DNA of 64,000 bases from Prevotella sp. Its GTDB lineage: Bacteria; Bacteroidota; Bacteroidia; Bacteroidales; Bacteroidaceae. The position numbers and the translations under genes are program-made. This document shows positions 36,623-48,497 of this stretch, piece by piece; position 1 is the stretch's first letter; each line of letters begins with the position of its first letter. The notes beneath the pieces were generated by a model, which was not told the origin of the DNA, did no database searches, and was given only the letters and a program-made list of their open reading frames with translations. Location of the stretch: positions 124,001-188,000 of the forward strand of contig SUYI01000002.1 in the NCBI GenBank assembly GCA_015060485.1. The letters are read 5' to 3'.

Positions 36623-39022
36623 ATGAAGATACTAACGCTGAAGGCATTTTTATTTTTTATTTTTTGTTTTCTATTGACTCCTGCTAGAGCGCAACACCGC
36701 TTGTGGTACGACCAGCCTGCCCAGACGTGGACGCAGGCACTGCCCATCGGTAATGGTGTGATGGGTGGAATGGTGTTTGGAACTCCAGCGGTAGAGCATA
36801 TTCAATTGAACGAGGAAACCATTTGGGCCGGACAGCCTAATAATGTGGTGAACCCCAATGCGAAGGAGGCTCTGCCCGAGGTGCGCAGACTGATTTTCGA
36901 AGGAAAATACAAAGAGGCGCAGGACTTGGCCAACGCCAAGGTGATGCCCCGTGCCGTAGACAAGAATATGGGTATGCCCTATCAGCCGTTTGGCGACCTG
37001 TATATCGCAATGCCTGGACACGCAAACTACTCTGATTATGAGCGTTGGTTGGATTTGGACAATGCCAAAAGCGTGGTGAGCTACCAAGTAGCCGGGGTGC
37101 AGTATGAACGTGAAACGATAGCCCCGTTGGGAGGTCATCAAGTTATTGCTATCCGCCTGACTGCCAGCGAGAAAGGCAAGATTACGTTTACTGCCAATAT
37201 GACGTCGCCCCATGAAAACGTGCTCATCAACATGGATGGTAACGAGGCGACGCTGCTGGGTGTTTCCAGCAAGCACGAAGGTTTGAAGGGTAAGGTGCGC
37301 TTTATGGGGCGTATGGCTGTACAGACAAAGGGCGGTCAGGTCAGCGGTTCGAATGGAATCATCAGCGTCGTTGGTGCCGATGAGGCTACGCTGTATGTCA
37401 CTGTTGGCACTAATGTCAAGAGTTATAAGGACATCACGGGCGACGAAGTCCAGCAGTCGAAAGAACGCCTGAGCGGAGCAATGGCCCTAGGCTATGAGGC
37501 GCTGAAGGCCCTGCACGAAAAGACCTATAAGCACTATTACAACCGCGTGACGCTTGACTTGGGCGAAGACCAATATGCCAACGTCCCCATGAATAAGCGT
37601 ATCGAGCGCTTTAGTGTGGTCAGCGATTCTGTCGCTGACAATCACCTCGTTGCCACTTACTTTCAGTTCGGACGTTACCTGTTGATTTGCAGCAGTCAGC
37701 CCGACAATATGAACCCTGCTAACCTTCAGGGTATCTGGAACGACAAGATGTTCCCCTCGTGGGACTCGAAATACACCACGAACATCAATCTCGAGATGAA
37801 TTACTGGCCTTCGGAGGTCACGAACTTGACAGAGATGAACGAGCCTTTGTTTAAACTCATCCGTGAGATTTATGAACAAGGTAAGGAAACGGCTCGCGAT
37901 ATGTATGGTGCAGAGGGTTGGGTGCTGCACCACAATACTGACCAGTGGCGTATTACGGGCCCTGTGGATCGTGCCCAAACGGGACTCTGGCCTGTAGGTT
38001 CTGCTTGGCTCTGTCGCCATTTGTGGGAGCACTATCTTTATACGAGCGACAAGGATTTCCTTCGTCAGTACTATCCCATCATGCTCGACGCAGCCCGTTT
38101 CTATACGCAGACACTGCAAAAGCATCCAACGAAGGGCTGGCTTGTCGTCTGTCCTGGTGAGTCGCCAGAACATGGTGGTAAGGGCCGCCCCACACCGCTC
38201 GACGCAGGTGTGACGATGGACAATCAGATTGTTACTGAGCTATACACCAACGTACTGGAAGCTGCTAAAATCATTGGCGACAACAACCCTCTGCTCTCAG
38301 TTTTCAGTTCTCAGTTAGCACAACTTCCTCCCATGCAGATAGGTCGTTGGGGCCAGTTGCAGGAGTGGCTCGACGATTTAGATGATCCCAAGGACGACCA
38401 TCGCCATTTCTCACATCTCTACGGACTCTATCCTTCGTATCAGATTTCTCCCACTCGCACCCCAGCGCTTTGGGAAGCTGCACGTAAGTCGCTTGAGGCT
38501 CGTGGCGACGTATCGACAGGTTGGTCGATGGGTTGGAAAGTCTGTTCGTGGGCCCGTTTGCTCGATGGCGAGCACGCCTACAAGCTCATCAAGGACCAGT
38601 TGACGCTGACTGCCGACACCTTCTTGATTTTTGGCACCGTCAAACAACGTGGCGGTACCTATCCCAATATGTTCGATGCCCATCCACCCTTCCAGATTGA
38701 CGGCAACTTCGGTTGTACGGCTGGTATTGCCGAGATGCTGATGCAGAGCTACGATGGATTTATCTATCTGTTACCAGCCCTTCCCTCTGTATGGAAAGAC
38801 GGTAGCATCAAGGGCCTTGTGGCTCGTGGAGGATTTGAGATTGATATCGACTGGAAGGACGGAAAACTGACGAAGGCTGTTGTTCGCTCTCGTAATGGAG
38901 GAACTTGTCTGCTTCGTTCGAATACTCCCATCAAGGGTAAAGGTTTGAAAAAAGGTAAGCAGAACCTCTATACCTTGAACACCAAAGCTGGCGGAGTCTA
39001 TGAATTAAAGGTAAAAGAGTAA
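36623..39022 (+). CDS. GH95 alpha-L-fucosidase, secreted
   Basis: [66 protein letters not shown]. Confidence 0.92.
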   Translation: MKILTLKAFLFFIFCFLLTPARAQHRLWYDQPAQTWTQALPIGNGVMGGMVFGTPAVEHIQLNEETIWAGQPNNVVNPNAKEALPEVRRLIFEGKYKEAQDLANAKVMPRAVDKNMGMPYQPFGDLYIAMPGHANYSDYERWLDLDNAKSVVSYQVAGVQYERETIAPLGGHQVIAIRLTASEKGKITFTANMTSPHENVLINMDGNEATLLGVSSKHEGLKGKVRFMGRMAVQTKGGQVSGSNGIISVVGADEATLYVTVGTNVKSYKDITGDEVQQSKERLSGAMALGYEALKALHEKTYKHYYNRVTLDLGEDQYANVPMNKRIERFSVVSDSVADNHLVATYFQFGRYLLICSSQPDNMNPANLQGIWNDKMFPSWDSKYTTNINLEMNYWPSEVTNLTEMNEPLFKLIREIYEQGKETARDMYGAEGWVLHHNTDQWRITGPVDRAQTGLWPVGSAWLCRHLWEHYLYTSDKDFLRQYYPIMLDAARFYTQTLQKHPTKGWLVVCPGESPEHGGKGRPTPLDAGVTMDNQIVTELYTNVLEAAKIIGDNNPLLSVFSSQLAQLPPMQIGRWGQLQEWLDDLDDPKDDHRHFSHLYGLYPSYQISPTRTPALWEAARKSLEARGDVSTGWSMGWKVCSWARLLDGEHAYKLIKDQLTLTADTFLIFGTVKQRGGTYPNMFDAHPPFQIDGNFGCTAGIAEMLMQSYDGFIYLLPALPSVWKDGSIKGLVARGGFEIDIDWKDGKLTKAVVRSRNGGTCLLRSNTPIKGKGLKKGKQNLYTLNTKAGGVYELKVKE
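36647..36674 (+). repeat. Heptamer array (TTTTTAT x4) encoding the GH95 signal-peptide core
   Basis: tttttat tttttat tttttgt tttctat -> [10 protein letters not shown]. Confidence 0.75.
38296..38316 (+). repeat. In-frame heptamer array (CTCAGTT x3)
   Basis: ctcagtt ttcagtt ctcagtt, encoding part of [12 protein letters not shown] in GH95. Confidence 0.65.
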
Positions 39023-39050
39023 AAAACTATCACTAAACAAAAATACGATT

Positions 39051-40475
39051 ATGAAGAACGGAAAAACATGTTTTGGCGTGATTATCGGAACACGCGCCTA
39101 TTTTAACTCTGAGTTGGCCAAAGACGTGCGTAAGCAACTGCTGAAGACACTCGAAGATGGAGGTTATGAGTACATCATTCTGCCTGAGGATGCTACACCT
39201 ACCGGCAGTTCAAGCATCGAGACTCGCGAGGATGGTCTGAAGGTTTCGAAGCAGTTCCGTGAGCATCGCGACGAGATTGACGGTATCATTGTCTCGCTGC
39301 CTAACTTCGGCTTCGAAATTGGTATCATCAACGCCATTAGCGATGCTGACTTGAACGTCCCCGTATTGGTACAGGCTTGTGACGACGAGAATGACAAGGT
39401 TGACCTTGATTCACGTCGCGATGCTTTCTGCGGTAAGATCAGTGTGTGTAACAACCTCTATCAGTATGGTATTCCCTTTACGGACACCACTCTGCATACT
39501 TATAGCATCTACGACCCACTGCTCCGCAAGGACATCGACCGCTTTGCTGCTATCTGTCGCGTAGTCAATGGTTTGCGCCACTGTCGACTGGGACAGATTG
39601 GAACGCGTCCTTTGGGTTTCAACACATGTCGTGCATCAGAAAAGCTGTTACAGCGCTCAGGCATCACCGTTGTTCCTGCTGACCTCAGCGAGATCCTTTA
39701 TGCTGCCCAGAAGATCAGCGACGACGATCCCAAATTTATCGAGATGTGTAATCGTACCTGCAATTACGCCAAGGTGCCCGACAGCTATAAGGAGAAGTTA
39801 GGCTTGCAGGCTAAGTTCAGCGTGGCTGTTGAAAACTGGATTGAGCAGAACGATGTGCAGGCTGTAGCCATTCAGTGTTGGGATTCGTTGGAGCAGAACT
39901 ACGGCTGTGCCCCCTGTGTCACCATGTCGATGCTAAGCGAGAAACTGATTCCTGCTGCTTGTGAGACTGACCTCGCTGGTGCCGTATCGATGTACGCCCT
40001 CGCCCTCGCCTCGCAGAATGCTCCTGCCTTGCTCGACTGGAACAACAACTTCGCTGAGGATCGCAACAAGTGTGTCTGCACACACTGCGGCAACTTCCCC
40101 AAGCAGTTTGTGGGGAATGGCGACCTCAAGTTAGGTCCGTTGGGCGTGTTGGGTCGTACACTGGGTAAAATCAATACCTTTGGCGCTGTCTATGCTAAGG
40201 TCAGCGAAGGACCCTTCACCTTCTTCCGTATCTCGACAGACGATCCCAAGGGTCAGATCAAGGCTTACCTGGGCAAGGGCGAAATCACCAACGATCCCTA
40301 TGGCATGGACGGTTGTATCGCAGTTACTCAGGTCGACAACCTGCAGCAGCTGATGAAGTATATCTGCAAGAATGGCTTCGAACATCATGTGGCCATGTGC
40401 CGCACTGATGTGGTCGACATCCTCAATGAAGCTATTGAGACCTACCTCGGCTGGAATTTATACGTCCACGAGTAA
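39051..40475 (+). CDS. L-fucose/L-arabinose isomerase-family protein
   Basis: Sugar isomerase fold; AVAIQCWDSLEQNYGCAPC, CVCTHCGNFP. Confidence 0.75.
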   Translation: MKNGKTCFGVIIGTRAYFNSELAKDVRKQLLKTLEDGGYEYIILPEDATPTGSSSIETREDGLKVSKQFREHRDEIDGIIVSLPNFGFEIGIINAISDADLNVPVLVQACDDENDKVDLDSRRDAFCGKISVCNNLYQYGIPFTDTTLHTYSIYDPLLRKDIDRFAAICRVVNGLRHCRLGQIGTRPLGFNTCRASEKLLQRSGITVVPADLSEILYAAQKISDDDPKFIEMCNRTCNYAKVPDSYKEKLGLQAKFSVAVENWIEQNDVQAVAIQCWDSLEQNYGCAPCVTMSMLSEKLIPAACETDLAGAVSMYALALASQNAPALLDWNNNFAEDRNKCVCTHCGNFPKQFVGNGDLKLGPLGVLGRTLGKINTFGAVYAKVSEGPFTFFRISTDDPKGQIKAYLGKGEITNDPYGMDGCIAVTQVDNLQQLMKYICKNGFEHHVAMCRTDVVDILNEAIETYLGWNLYVHE

Positions 40476-40491
40476 ATAAATAACCAAAAAA

Positions 40492-40523
40492 TTTGCAAGA
40501 TACGAAAAAAGTTCGTACCTTTG
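40492..40523 (+). promoter_or_regulatory. Bacteroidetes-type promoter of rimP-nusA-infB
   Basis: TTTG (40492) N20 TACCTTTG (40516). Confidence 0.75.
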
Positions 40524-40536
40524 CAGCCGTTCAGAG

Positions 40537-40568
40537 GAATGAGGGACTCCAGCGCGAGTCTCTCATTC
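40537..40568 (+). promoter_or_regulatory. 5'-leader hairpin of the rimP operon
   Basis: GAATGAGGGACTC-cagcgc-GAGTCTCTCATTC, 13-bp stem with one G-U, then a T-rich run. Confidence 0.6.
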
Positions 40569-40596
40569 TTGCATTTTAAATACATCAATATCGTTT

Positions 40597-41070
40597 ATGA
40601 TAGACAAGAACGTAGTAACAAAAGCTGTTGAGGAGTGGTTGCAGAAGGGCGACTACTACCTGGTAGACGTCGAAATGACTGCTGACGACCGTATCGTGAT
40701 TGAGATAGACCATGCTGACGGTGTGTGGATTGAAGACTGTGCTGACCTGAGCCGTCACTTGCAGGAGGCGCTGGGCGAGGAGCTGGGCGACTATGAACTG
40801 GAAGTGGGTTCGGCGGGTATCGGACAGCCTTTCAAGGTGATGCAGCAGTATGTGAACCACGTCGGCAAGGAGGTGGAAGTGCTGCAGAGCAACGGGCTGA
40901 AGGTGCAGGGCATCCTGAAGGAGGTCGATGCCGATGCCGGACAGTTCACGGTAACCGTGAAGGAGAAGCAGCAGGTGGAGGGCAAGAAGCGCCCCCAGCT
41001 GGTAGATGTCGACAAGTCGTTCCTGGTGAGCGACGTGAAGTACTGTAAGTACTTGTTAAACTTCAAGTAA
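40597..41070 (+). CDS. rimP: Ribosome maturation factor RimP
   Basis: Position before nusA and DYELEVGSAGIGQPF (SPGLxRP-like). Confidence 0.92.
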   Translation: MIDKNVVTKAVEEWLQKGDYYLVDVEMTADDRIVIEIDHADGVWIEDCADLSRHLQEALGEELGDYELEVGSAGIGQPFKVMQQYVNHVGKEVEVLQSNGLKVQGILKEVDADAGQFTVTVKEKQQVEGKKRPQLVDVDKSFLVSDVKYCKYLLNFK

Positions 41071-41097
41071 TTCAAAAAAGTAAAAATATAAAAAAGA

Positions 41098-42357
41098 ATG
41101 GCAACATTGAAAAAAGCGAAAGGGCCCTCAATGATCGAGACCTTTCAGGAGTTTAAAGAGACCAAGAACATTGATCGTACGACCTTGGTGAGCGTGTTGG
41201 AAGAAAGCTTCCGTAACGTCATTGCCAAGATGTTTGGTTCGGACGAGAACTATGACGTCATTGTCAACCCCGACAAGGGTGACTTTGAGATTCATCGCAA
41301 CCGTATCGTGGTGGCTGACGGTGAGGTGCAGGACGAGAACAAGGAGATTGCCCTGAGCGAGGCCCAGAAGATTGAGCCCGACTACGAGGTGGGCGAAGAG
41401 GTGTCGGAGGAGGTAGAGTTCCAGAAGTTTGGCCGCCGTGCCATCCTGAACCTGCGTCAGACACTGGCTTCGAAGATTCTGGAGCTGGAGCACGACTCGC
41501 TGTATCAGAAGTATAAGGACAAGGTGGGACAGATTGTTTCGGCTGAGGTTTATCAGATTTGGAAGCGCGAGGTACTGCTCATCGACGACGAGGGCAATGA
41601 ACTTCACTTGCCAAAGGGCGAGCAGATTCCTGCTGACAACTACCACAAAGGGGAGACCATCCGTGCTATCGTCAAGGAAGTGCAGAACGAGAACAACAAT
41701 CCACGCATCATTCTGAGCCGCACCTCGAACCAGTTCCTGGAGCGTCTGCTCGAGGCTGAGGTTCCTGAGATTAACGACGGACTTATCACCATCCGCCGCA
41801 TTGCCCGTATGCCGGGTGAGCGTGCCAAGGTGGCTGTCGAGAGCTACGACGACCGCATCGATCCCGTAGGCGCCTGTGTGGGTGTAAGAGGTAGTCGCGT
41901 GCATGGCATCGTCCGCGAGATGTGCAACGAGAACATCGACGTCATCAACTTCTCGAACAACGCGCAGCTGTTCATCCAGCGCGCCCTGTCGCCTGCAAAG
42001 GTGACCAGCATTACGCTGAACCCTGAGGAGCACAAGGCAGAGGTTTATCTACAGCCCGAGGAAGTGTCGCTGGCCATTGGTAAGGGCGGACTGAACATCA
42101 AGCTGGCTTCCATGCTGACAGAATATACCATTGATGTATTCCGCGTAGTGAACGAGAACGAGGCAGACGAGGATATTTACCTCGATGAGTTTGCTGACGA
42201 GATTGACCAGTGGATTATCGACTCTATCAAGGCCATTGGTCTGGATACCGCCAAGTCTGTACTCAACGCTCCACGTGAGATGTTGATTGAGAAGGCCGAC
42301 CTGGAGGAAGAGACCGTCGACCATGTAATTGAAGTGCTGAAGGCAGAATTTGAGTAA
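41098..42357 (+). CDS. nusA: Transcription termination/antitermination factor NusA
   Basis: S1/KH motifs, [27 protein letters not shown]. Confidence 0.96.
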   Translation: MATLKKAKGPSMIETFQEFKETKNIDRTTLVSVLEESFRNVIAKMFGSDENYDVIVNPDKGDFEIHRNRIVVADGEVQDENKEIALSEAQKIEPDYEVGEEVSEEVEFQKFGRRAILNLRQTLASKILELEHDSLYQKYKDKVGQIVSAEVYQIWKREVLLIDDEGNELHLPKGEQIPADNYHKGETIRAIVKEVQNENNNPRIILSRTSNQFLERLLEAEVPEINDGLITIRRIARMPGERAKVAVESYDDRIDPVGACVGVRGSRVHGIVREMCNENIDVINFSNNAQLFIQRALSPAKVTSITLNPEEHKAEVYLQPEEVSLAIGKGGLNIKLASMLTEYTIDVFRVVNENEADEDIYLDEFADEIDQWIIDSIKAIGLDTAKSVLNAPREMLIEKADLEEETVDHVIEVLKAEFE

Positions 42358-42368
42358 GAAGAGTTTTT

Positions 42369-45260
42369 ATGGGAGTAAGATTAAATAAAGTATTATCAGA
42401 ACTGAATATAGGACTTCAAACGGCAGTTGATTTCCTTAAAAAGAAGAGCGCGTTGGGTGAAATCAAGGACGACGCTACGCCGAATACCAAGATTTCCGAC
42501 GAGCAGTATGATGCTTTGGTCAATGAGTTCAGCACCGACAAGGCTGTCAAGACCAAGGCAGAGATGCTGTTTGCGAAAAAGCCCAAGGAGAAGAAAGTCG
42601 CGGAGAAGCCGGAGAAGAAAGCCGTCGTTGCCGCTGACGAACTATTGGAGAGCCATCCGCAGTTTAAACCTGTGGGTAAGATTGACTTGGACACCATCGG
42701 AAAGGCCAAGGCTGCGAGTAAGCCAGAGCAGAGTGATGCGAGCATCGACTCTGCCGAGCATGAGCAGGCCGCTCCGAAGGCTGAACCAGAGCCCGTGGAT
42801 GCTGCCGAACCACAGGAAGAAGTAAAAGCAGAGCCAGCAGTCGCTGAACCCGAAGTGGAGCGGATCACAGGGGACGGTTCTGATGATCCAATTTCCAAAG
42901 GAAATGGTATCACGCAGAACCGTCCCCATGATCCTGATTCTGAGGAGGAGGCAGTTGTCGAGGAGGATGACGACGAGGAGGAGGAAGAGGATGTTGAAGA
43001 AGAAACAGCTGCTCCTGCCCCCGTCAAGACTCCCGGCGAACTGAAAGCCGCTCAGAATATGCCCCAGCTGAACGTGTTGGGCAAGATAGACCTCTCGTCG
43101 CTGAACCAGAGCACTCGTCCGAAGAAGAAGACAAAGGAAGAGCGCCGCAAAGAACGCGAGGAGAAGGCTGCCGGCGAACGTAAGAAGCGCGAGCGCATCC
43201 GTCAGGGTCGGGTCGATATCGAGGCTGCCGCCAAGCAGGCTAACCAGCAGCAACAGCAGCAGAACAAGAAAAACCAGAATAAGAATGGCAACCAGCAGCA
43301 ACAGCAGGGTGGCAAGAAGAACAAAAAGAACCGTCCTGTGAAGCCGCTGGAGGTTGACGACGAGGCAGTAGCACGCCAGGTCAAGGAGACATTGGCCCGT
43401 CTGACTTCGAAGACCAACCAAAACAAGAAGGGTGCCAAGTATCGTAAGGAGAAGCGCGACGCAGTTGCAGAGCGCATGAACGAGGAGATGGCAGCTGAGG
43501 CAGCAGAGAGCAAGGTGCTGAAACTGACCGAGTTCGTGACTGTTTCCGAGTTGGCTACGATGATGAACGTGGGTGTCAATCAGGTTATTGGTACTTGTAT
43601 GAGCATCGGTATCATGGTGTCTATCAACCAGCGTCTGGATGCAGAAACTATCAATATCGTTGCTGATGAGTTCGGATTCACTACTGAATACGTTTCTGCT
43701 GAGGTTCAGAACGCCATTACTGAAGAGGAGGACGACGAGAACGATCTGATCTCTCGCGCTCCTATCGTGACGGTGATGGGTCACGTCGATCATGGTAAGA
43801 CCTCGTTGCTCGACCACATCCGCAACACCAACGTGATTGCCGGTGAGGCTGGTGGTATTACCCAGCACATCGGTGCTTACAACGTGAAGCTGAAGGACGG
43901 CCATAGCATTACTTTCCTCGATACCCCTGGTCATGAGGCCTTCACGGCTATGCGTGCCCGTGGTGCCCAGGTGACGGATATTGCTATCATCATCGTTGCT
44001 GCCGACGACTCTGTGATGCCTACCACCAAGGAGGCCATCGCTCATGCTCAAGCTGCTAACGTGCCGATGGTGTTCGCCATCAACAAGATTGATAAGCCGG
44101 GTGCTAATCCCGATAAGATTCGTGAGGACTTGGCCAACATGAACCTGCTGGTAGAAGACTGGGGCGGTAAGTACCAGTGCCAGGAGATTTCGGCCAAGAA
44201 GGGACAGGGCGTCTATGAACTGCTCGAAAAGGTGCTGCTCGAGGCTGAAATGCTCGACTTGAAGGCTAATCCTAACCGTAAGGCTACAGGTTCTATCATC
44301 GAGAGTTCGCTCGACAAGGGTCGTGGCTATGTGTCAACAGTACTCGTGTCGAATGGTACCCTGAAGATTGGTGATGTGGTTATCGCCGGTACCGCTTGGG
44401 GCCGTGTGAAGGCTATGTTCAATGAGCGTAACCAGCGTATAGAGAAGGCCGGTCCTGCTGAGCCTGCTATCATCCTGGGTCTGAACGGTGCACCTACTGC
44501 TGGTGACTCGTTCCACGTGATGGAAACAGAGCAGGAAGCCCGTGAGATTGCCAACAAGCGAATCCAGCTGCAGCGTGAGCAGAGTCTGCGTACTACCACC
44601 AAACTGGGTCTCGACGAGTTGTCACATCGTATCGCTTTGGGTGAGTTCCACGAGTTGAACATTATCGTCAAGGGTGATACTGATGGTTCTATCGAGGCAC
44701 TCTCCGATTCTTTCATCAAGCTCTCTACCGAGAAGGTGCAGGTCAATGTCATTTCGAAGGCTGTCGGTCAGATTTCAGAAAACGACGTCATGTTGGCTTC
44801 TGCTTCGCAGGCCATCATCATTGGCTTCCAGGTTCGTCCTTCTGCTGATGCCCGTCGTGCTGCCGATCGTGAGGGTGTCGAGATCAACACCTATTCGATT
44901 ATTTATGACGCCATCGATGATGTGAAGTCAACGATGGAAGGTATGCTCGACAAGGTGAAGAAGGAAATCGTCACGGGTGAGATTGAGGTCAAGCAGGTGT
45001 TCAAGATTTCGAAGGTGGGTACCGTTGCCGGTGGTCTGGTGACCGATGGTAAGGTGCACAACAAGGACAAGGCCCGTGTGGTTCGCGACGGTATCGTCGT
45101 ACACACTGCTCCTATCGATGCCTTGAAGCGCTACAAGGACGACGCCAAGGAAGTGGCAACGGGCTTGGAGTGCGGTATCTCGCTGGTTAACTTCAACGAC
45201 ATCCAGGTTGGCGATATCATCGAGACCTTCACGGAAATCGAGGTAGAGCAGAAACTGTAG
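42369..45260 (+). CDS. infB: Translation initiation factor IF-2
   Basis: [28 protein letters not shown]; charged low-complexity N-terminal extension. Confidence 0.97.
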   Translation: MGVRLNKVLSELNIGLQTAVDFLKKKSALGEIKDDATPNTKISDEQYDALVNEFSTDKAVKTKAEMLFAKKPKEKKVAEKPEKKAVVAADELLESHPQFKPVGKIDLDTIGKAKAASKPEQSDASIDSAEHEQAAPKAEPEPVDAAEPQEEVKAEPAVAEPEVERITGDGSDDPISKGNGITQNRPHDPDSEEEAVVEEDDDEEEEEDVEEETAAPAPVKTPGELKAAQNMPQLNVLGKIDLSSLNQSTRPKKKTKEERRKEREEKAAGERKKRERIRQGRVDIEAAAKQANQQQQQQNKKNQNKNGNQQQQQGGKKNKKNRPVKPLEVDDEAVARQVKETLARLTSKTNQNKKGAKYRKEKRDAVAERMNEEMAAEAAESKVLKLTEFVTVSELATMMNVGVNQVIGTCMSIGIMVSINQRLDAETINIVADEFGFTTEYVSAEVQNAITEEEDDENDLISRAPIVTVMGHVDHGKTSLLDHIRNTNVIAGEAGGITQHIGAYNVKLKDGHSITFLDTPGHEAFTAMRARGAQVTDIAIIIVAADDSVMPTTKEAIAHAQAANVPMVFAINKIDKPGANPDKIREDLANMNLLVEDWGGKYQCQEISAKKGQGVYELLEKVLLEAEMLDLKANPNRKATGSIIESSLDKGRGYVSTVLVSNGTLKIGDVVIAGTAWGRVKAMFNERNQRIEKAGPAEPAIILGLNGAPTAGDSFHVMETEQEAREIANKRIQLQREQSLRTTTKLGLDELSHRIALGEFHELNIIVKGDTDGSIEALSDSFIKLSTEKVQVNVISKAVGQISENDVMLASASQAIIIGFQVRPSADARRAADREGVEINTYSIIYDAIDDVKSTMEGMLDKVKKEIVTGEIEVKQVFKISKVGTVAGGLVTDGKVHNKDKARVVRDGIVVHTAPIDALKRYKDDAKEVATGLECGISLVNFNDIQVGDIIETFTEIEVEQKL

Positions 45261-45292
45261 GCAGATGGCTGCCGGCGAGACACCGTTCAAAT

Positions 45293-46744
45293 ATGGAAGA
45301 AAAAAACCAATATGTCCGTCAGGTGGCTGAGCAAAAATACGAGTTTGGCTTTACCACCGATGTACATACCGAAATCATACCTGTCGGACTGAACGAAGAT
45401 GTGGTCCGGCTCATCTCTGCTAAGAAGGGCGAACCGGAATGGATGCTCGAGTTCCGCCTGAAGGCGTTCCGTTACTGGAAGCAGCAGACGGAGCCCCGAT
45501 GGGGCCATGTGCATGTGCCTGAGATCGACTATCAGGCCATCTCGTACTATGCTGACCCGACAGCCCGTCCTGTGCCCAGCGCTTCTGCCGCCGGGATAGA
45601 CCCCGAACTGGAAAAGACCTTCGATAAGCTGGGCATTCCCCTCGAAGAGCGTCTGGCTCTTTCAGGCAACACCGCCGTCGATGCCATCATGGACTCGGTA
45701 AGCGTCAAGACCACCTTTAAGGAGAAGCTCCGCGAAAAGGGTGTCATCTTCTGCTCCATTGGCGAGGCCATCAAGGAGCATCCCGACTTGGTTCAAAAGT
45801 TCTTGGGCACCGTAGTGCCTTATCGCGACAATTACTTTGCTGCATTGAATAGCGCTGTGTTCAGCGACGGCTCGTTTGTATATATCCCAAAAGGTGTGCG
45901 CTGTCCGATGGAGCTTAGCTCTTATTTCCGCATCAATGCCCGCAATACGGGGCAGTTTGAGCGTACGCTGATTGTGGCGGACGACGATTCGTATGTCAGC
46001 TATCTCGAAGGCTGCACCGCCCCCATGCGCGACGAAAACCAGCTGCATGCGGCAATTGTCGAGATAATAGTAATGAATCGTGCCGAGGTGAAGTATTCTA
46101 CCGTACAGAACTGGTATCCTGGCGACGAGAACGGCAAGGGTGGTGTGCTGAACTTGGTAACCAAGCGTGGAGACTTGCGTGGTGAGGGCAGCAAACTCTC
46201 GTGGACGCAGGTGGAGACGGGCTCTGCTATCACGTGGAAATACCCCTCGTGCATTCTTCGTGGCGATAACAGTACGGCGGAATTCTATTCCGTCGCTGTT
46301 ACCAACAATTATCAGGAGGCCGACACGGGCACGAAGATGATTCATATCGGACGGAATACCAAGTCGACGATTATCTCGAAGGGTATCTCGGCTGGTCATT
46401 CTCAGAACAGCTATCGTGGTTTGGTGCGCGCGGCAGCAACCGCTGACAATGCCCGTAACTACTCGTCGTGCGACTCGCTGTTGCTGGGTTCCGACTGTGG
46501 CGCGCATACCTTCCCCTATATGGATGTGCATAACGACTCGGCCATCTTCGAACACGAGGCGACGACCTCGAAAATCTCTGAAGACCAGCTCTTCTATTGC
46601 AATCAGCGCGGCATCCCTACCGAACAGGCCGTCGGACTCATCGTCAACGGCTATGCCAAGGAGGTGTTGCAGAAACTGCCGATGGAGTTTGCCGTCGAGG
46701 CGCAGAAACTTCTCTCCGTCTCCCTCGAAGGCACGGTAGGATAA
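45293..46744 (+). CDS. sufB: Fe-S cluster assembly protein SufB
   Basis: [38 protein letters not shown]. Confidence 0.95.
   Translation: MEEKNQYVRQVAEQKYEFGFTTDVHTEIIPVGLNEDVVRLISAKKGEPEWMLEFRLKAFRYWKQQTEPRWGHVHVPEIDYQAISYYADPTARPVPSASAAGIDPELEKTFDKLGIPLEERLALSGNTAVDAIMDSVSVKTTFKEKLREKGVIFCSIGEAIKEHPDLVQKFLGTVVPYRDNYFAALNSAVFSDGSFVYIPKGVRCPMELSSYFRINARNTGQFERTLIVADDDSYVSYLEGCTAPMRDENQLHAAIVEIIVMNRAEVKYSTVQNWYPGDENGKGGVLNLVTKRGDLRGEGSKLSWTQVETGSAITWKYPSCILRGDNSTAEFYSVAVTNNYQEADTGTKMIHIGRNTKSTIISKGISAGHSQNSYRGLVRAAATADNARNYSSCDSLLLGSDCGAHTFPYMDVHNDSAIFEHEATTSKISEDQLFYCNQRGIPTEQAVGLIVNGYAKEVLQKLPMEFAVEAQKLLSVSLEGTVG
45572..45595 (+). repeat. In-CDS hairpin element (degenerate), GTG CCCAGCGC TTCTG CCGCCGGG
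   Basis: Encodes VPSASAAG in SufB; shares GCCCGTCCTGTGCCCAGCG with the 11515 copy. Confidence 0.65.
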
Positions 46745-46769
46745 GTAACTGTCAATTGAATATGAGTGC

Positions 46770-48485
46770 ATGAAACGATTTCCGCTGTTCTGCTGGCTGA
46801 TTTTCTGCTACCTATCGTTAGCAGTGGCATCAGGTGATTCCACAGACTCCTGTGCTGTGAGGAAACTGGAAGTCGAACGGCTGCCCGACCTGAATATCCC
46901 CCGCAATGCCCATAACATCCTTTGCGTGAATGGCGAGGTAACGGTGGTTGGTGGCCATACCAAGAGTTTCATTCCTACTGCGACGGCAGAATACTATAAG
47001 GATGGCGAGTGGCACCTGATGGAGACAGAATATCCGCACGACAATGGTATATGTGTGGTGCTGAAGTCGGGTAAGGTGCTTCTGGCAGGAGGTCATGCCG
47101 AGCCGATGGGCGTCGGTCAGACCTACCCTGTAGAGGAATACGACCCTGCGACGCATACCTTCAGAGGCTTCAGTTGTCTGAGCACCAAGCGCACATTGGC
47201 TGTTGGAGCAGAGCTGGACAGCGGCAGGGTCGTGGTGACAGGCAACTGGTATGCCAAAGACGGCATCGAACTGTTCGATGGTGACAGGGATTTCTCTCGT
47301 GTGAAAGGCGTTTCCGTCGGTCGTGCCACACCCTACCTTCTCCGTACTTCTGACGATAATGTCCTCATCTTGGGCAGCGGTGGCACACATGGTGAAGCAT
47401 TATTCTCCGACAAGGTGGATCGCCTAAAGGGCGACCCGCTGCAAGTTCCCCTGCTGCGGCAGTGGCAACCGCTATTCTATGAAGCACCTTTTTGTAGCAA
47501 TATAGGATTCATTGGCAACGAGGATGCTAACGACTATTCCTGGCTGGTGCCCGTGCAAGACAGGACGGTTGGCGACAGCACCGATTGGGTGTTATTCAAG
47601 CCGTTGGCTTTCCTTCATGTTCGCGACACCATCTTCTCGCTGCTGCCTACCACATGTCCTGCTCCCGTGAAGGGTCCTTATGGCCCGATTCATTATTACA
47701 GCCCCGTCATTGCCGACCGCCAGGCGCATCGTGGCTATATGCATGGCATCGACAAGGATAACCGCCATTATGTGCTCTGCGTGGAGTATGACAAGACGCC
47801 GGCTCCGCTGACGCTCTACTATACCGACCCGCTGCCGGAGGCTGGCTTTCCTGAGATAGTCCTCACCGACGATGGCAACCTGATGATTGTGGGTGGCATC
47901 ACCTATAACAAGCCCCTCAACGGCACGCTGCAGAACGACAACTTCTCGCCCTTATCCACCGTCTTTCTCTTGCGTGTTGGTAACAGTGATGTCGCAGAAT
48001 CATCCGATGGAGTCATTGGTAAATGGCTATGGGGCATTCTCGCTTTGGCAATTCTGGCGATAGCCATTGCTTTATTCCTGATTCGCAAGCGGCACAACCA
48101 CCAGACATCTGTCGTCGATGCACCAGACTCTGACACATCCGCTTCCAATCCGAACGAAGTCCTGATGCAGCGCATCAGCCGCCTGATGGAACAGCAACAA
48201 CTCTATCTCGACAGCGACCTGAAACTATCTGACGTAGCCGCTATGCTTGCCACCAACCGCAATGCCATCTCCAACTGCATCAACTCGCAGCACGGCTGCT
48301 CGTTCACCCAGTTCGTCAACACCTATCGTGTGGAATATGCCCAAAAACTGATGCGACAACAATCAGACATCAAAATCTCTGAGGTTTGGATGTCATCGGG
48401 ATTCTCCACCGAACGAACTTTTCTTAGAACCTTCAAGCAACAGACGGGCATGACTCCCAGCAACTGGAAATCCAAAATCGACTGA
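46770..48485 (+). CDS. Membrane-spanning regulator: Kelch-like beta-propeller sensor + TM + AraC-type HTH
   Basis: Signal peptide, Kelch-like repeats (VTVVGGHTKSF, VLLAGGHAEP), TM WLWGILALAILAIAIALFLI, C-terminal AraC HTH (SDVAAMLATNRNAISN...SSGFSTERTFLRTFKQQTGMTPSNWK). Confidence 0.85.
   Translation: MKRFPLFCWLIFCYLSLAVASGDSTDSCAVRKLEVERLPDLNIPRNAHNILCVNGEVTVVGGHTKSFIPTATAEYYKDGEWHLMETEYPHDNGICVVLKSGKVLLAGGHAEPMGVGQTYPVEEYDPATHTFRGFSCLSTKRTLAVGAELDSGRVVVTGNWYAKDGIELFDGDRDFSRVKGVSVGRATPYLLRTSDDNVLILGSGGTHGEALFSDKVDRLKGDPLQVPLLRQWQPLFYEAPFCSNIGFIGNEDANDYSWLVPVQDRTVGDSTDWVLFKPLAFLHVRDTIFSLLPTTCPAPVKGPYGPIHYYSPVIADRQAHRGYMHGIDKDNRHYVLCVEYDKTPAPLTLYYTDPLPEAGFPEIVLTDDGNLMIVGGITYNKPLNGTLQNDNFSPLSTVFLLRVGNSDVAESSDGVIGKWLWGILALAILAIAIALFLIRKRHNHQTSVVDAPDSDTSASNPNEVLMQRISRLMEQQQLYLDSDLKLSDVAAMLATNRNAISNCINSQHGCSFTQFVNTYRVEYAQKLMRQQSDIKISEVWMSSGFSTERTFLRTFKQQTGMTPSNWKSKID
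48470..48485. repeat. 16-bp direct repeat, left copy
   Basis: ATCCAAAATCGACTGA, identical at 49955..49970. Confidence 0.85.
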
Positions 48486-48497
48486 TAGCTTATATTC

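Noticed and set aside
43240-43330. CAG/AAC-rich low-complexity DNA in infB
   Set aside because: Low-complexity N-terminal extension of IF-2 is common in Bacteroidetes; not the heptamer type.
42642-44051. 469-aa minus-strand ORF and other ORFs antisense to infB
   Set aside because: infB is unambiguous; the antisense reading of its acidic/Gln-rich region gives Leu/Ser runs.
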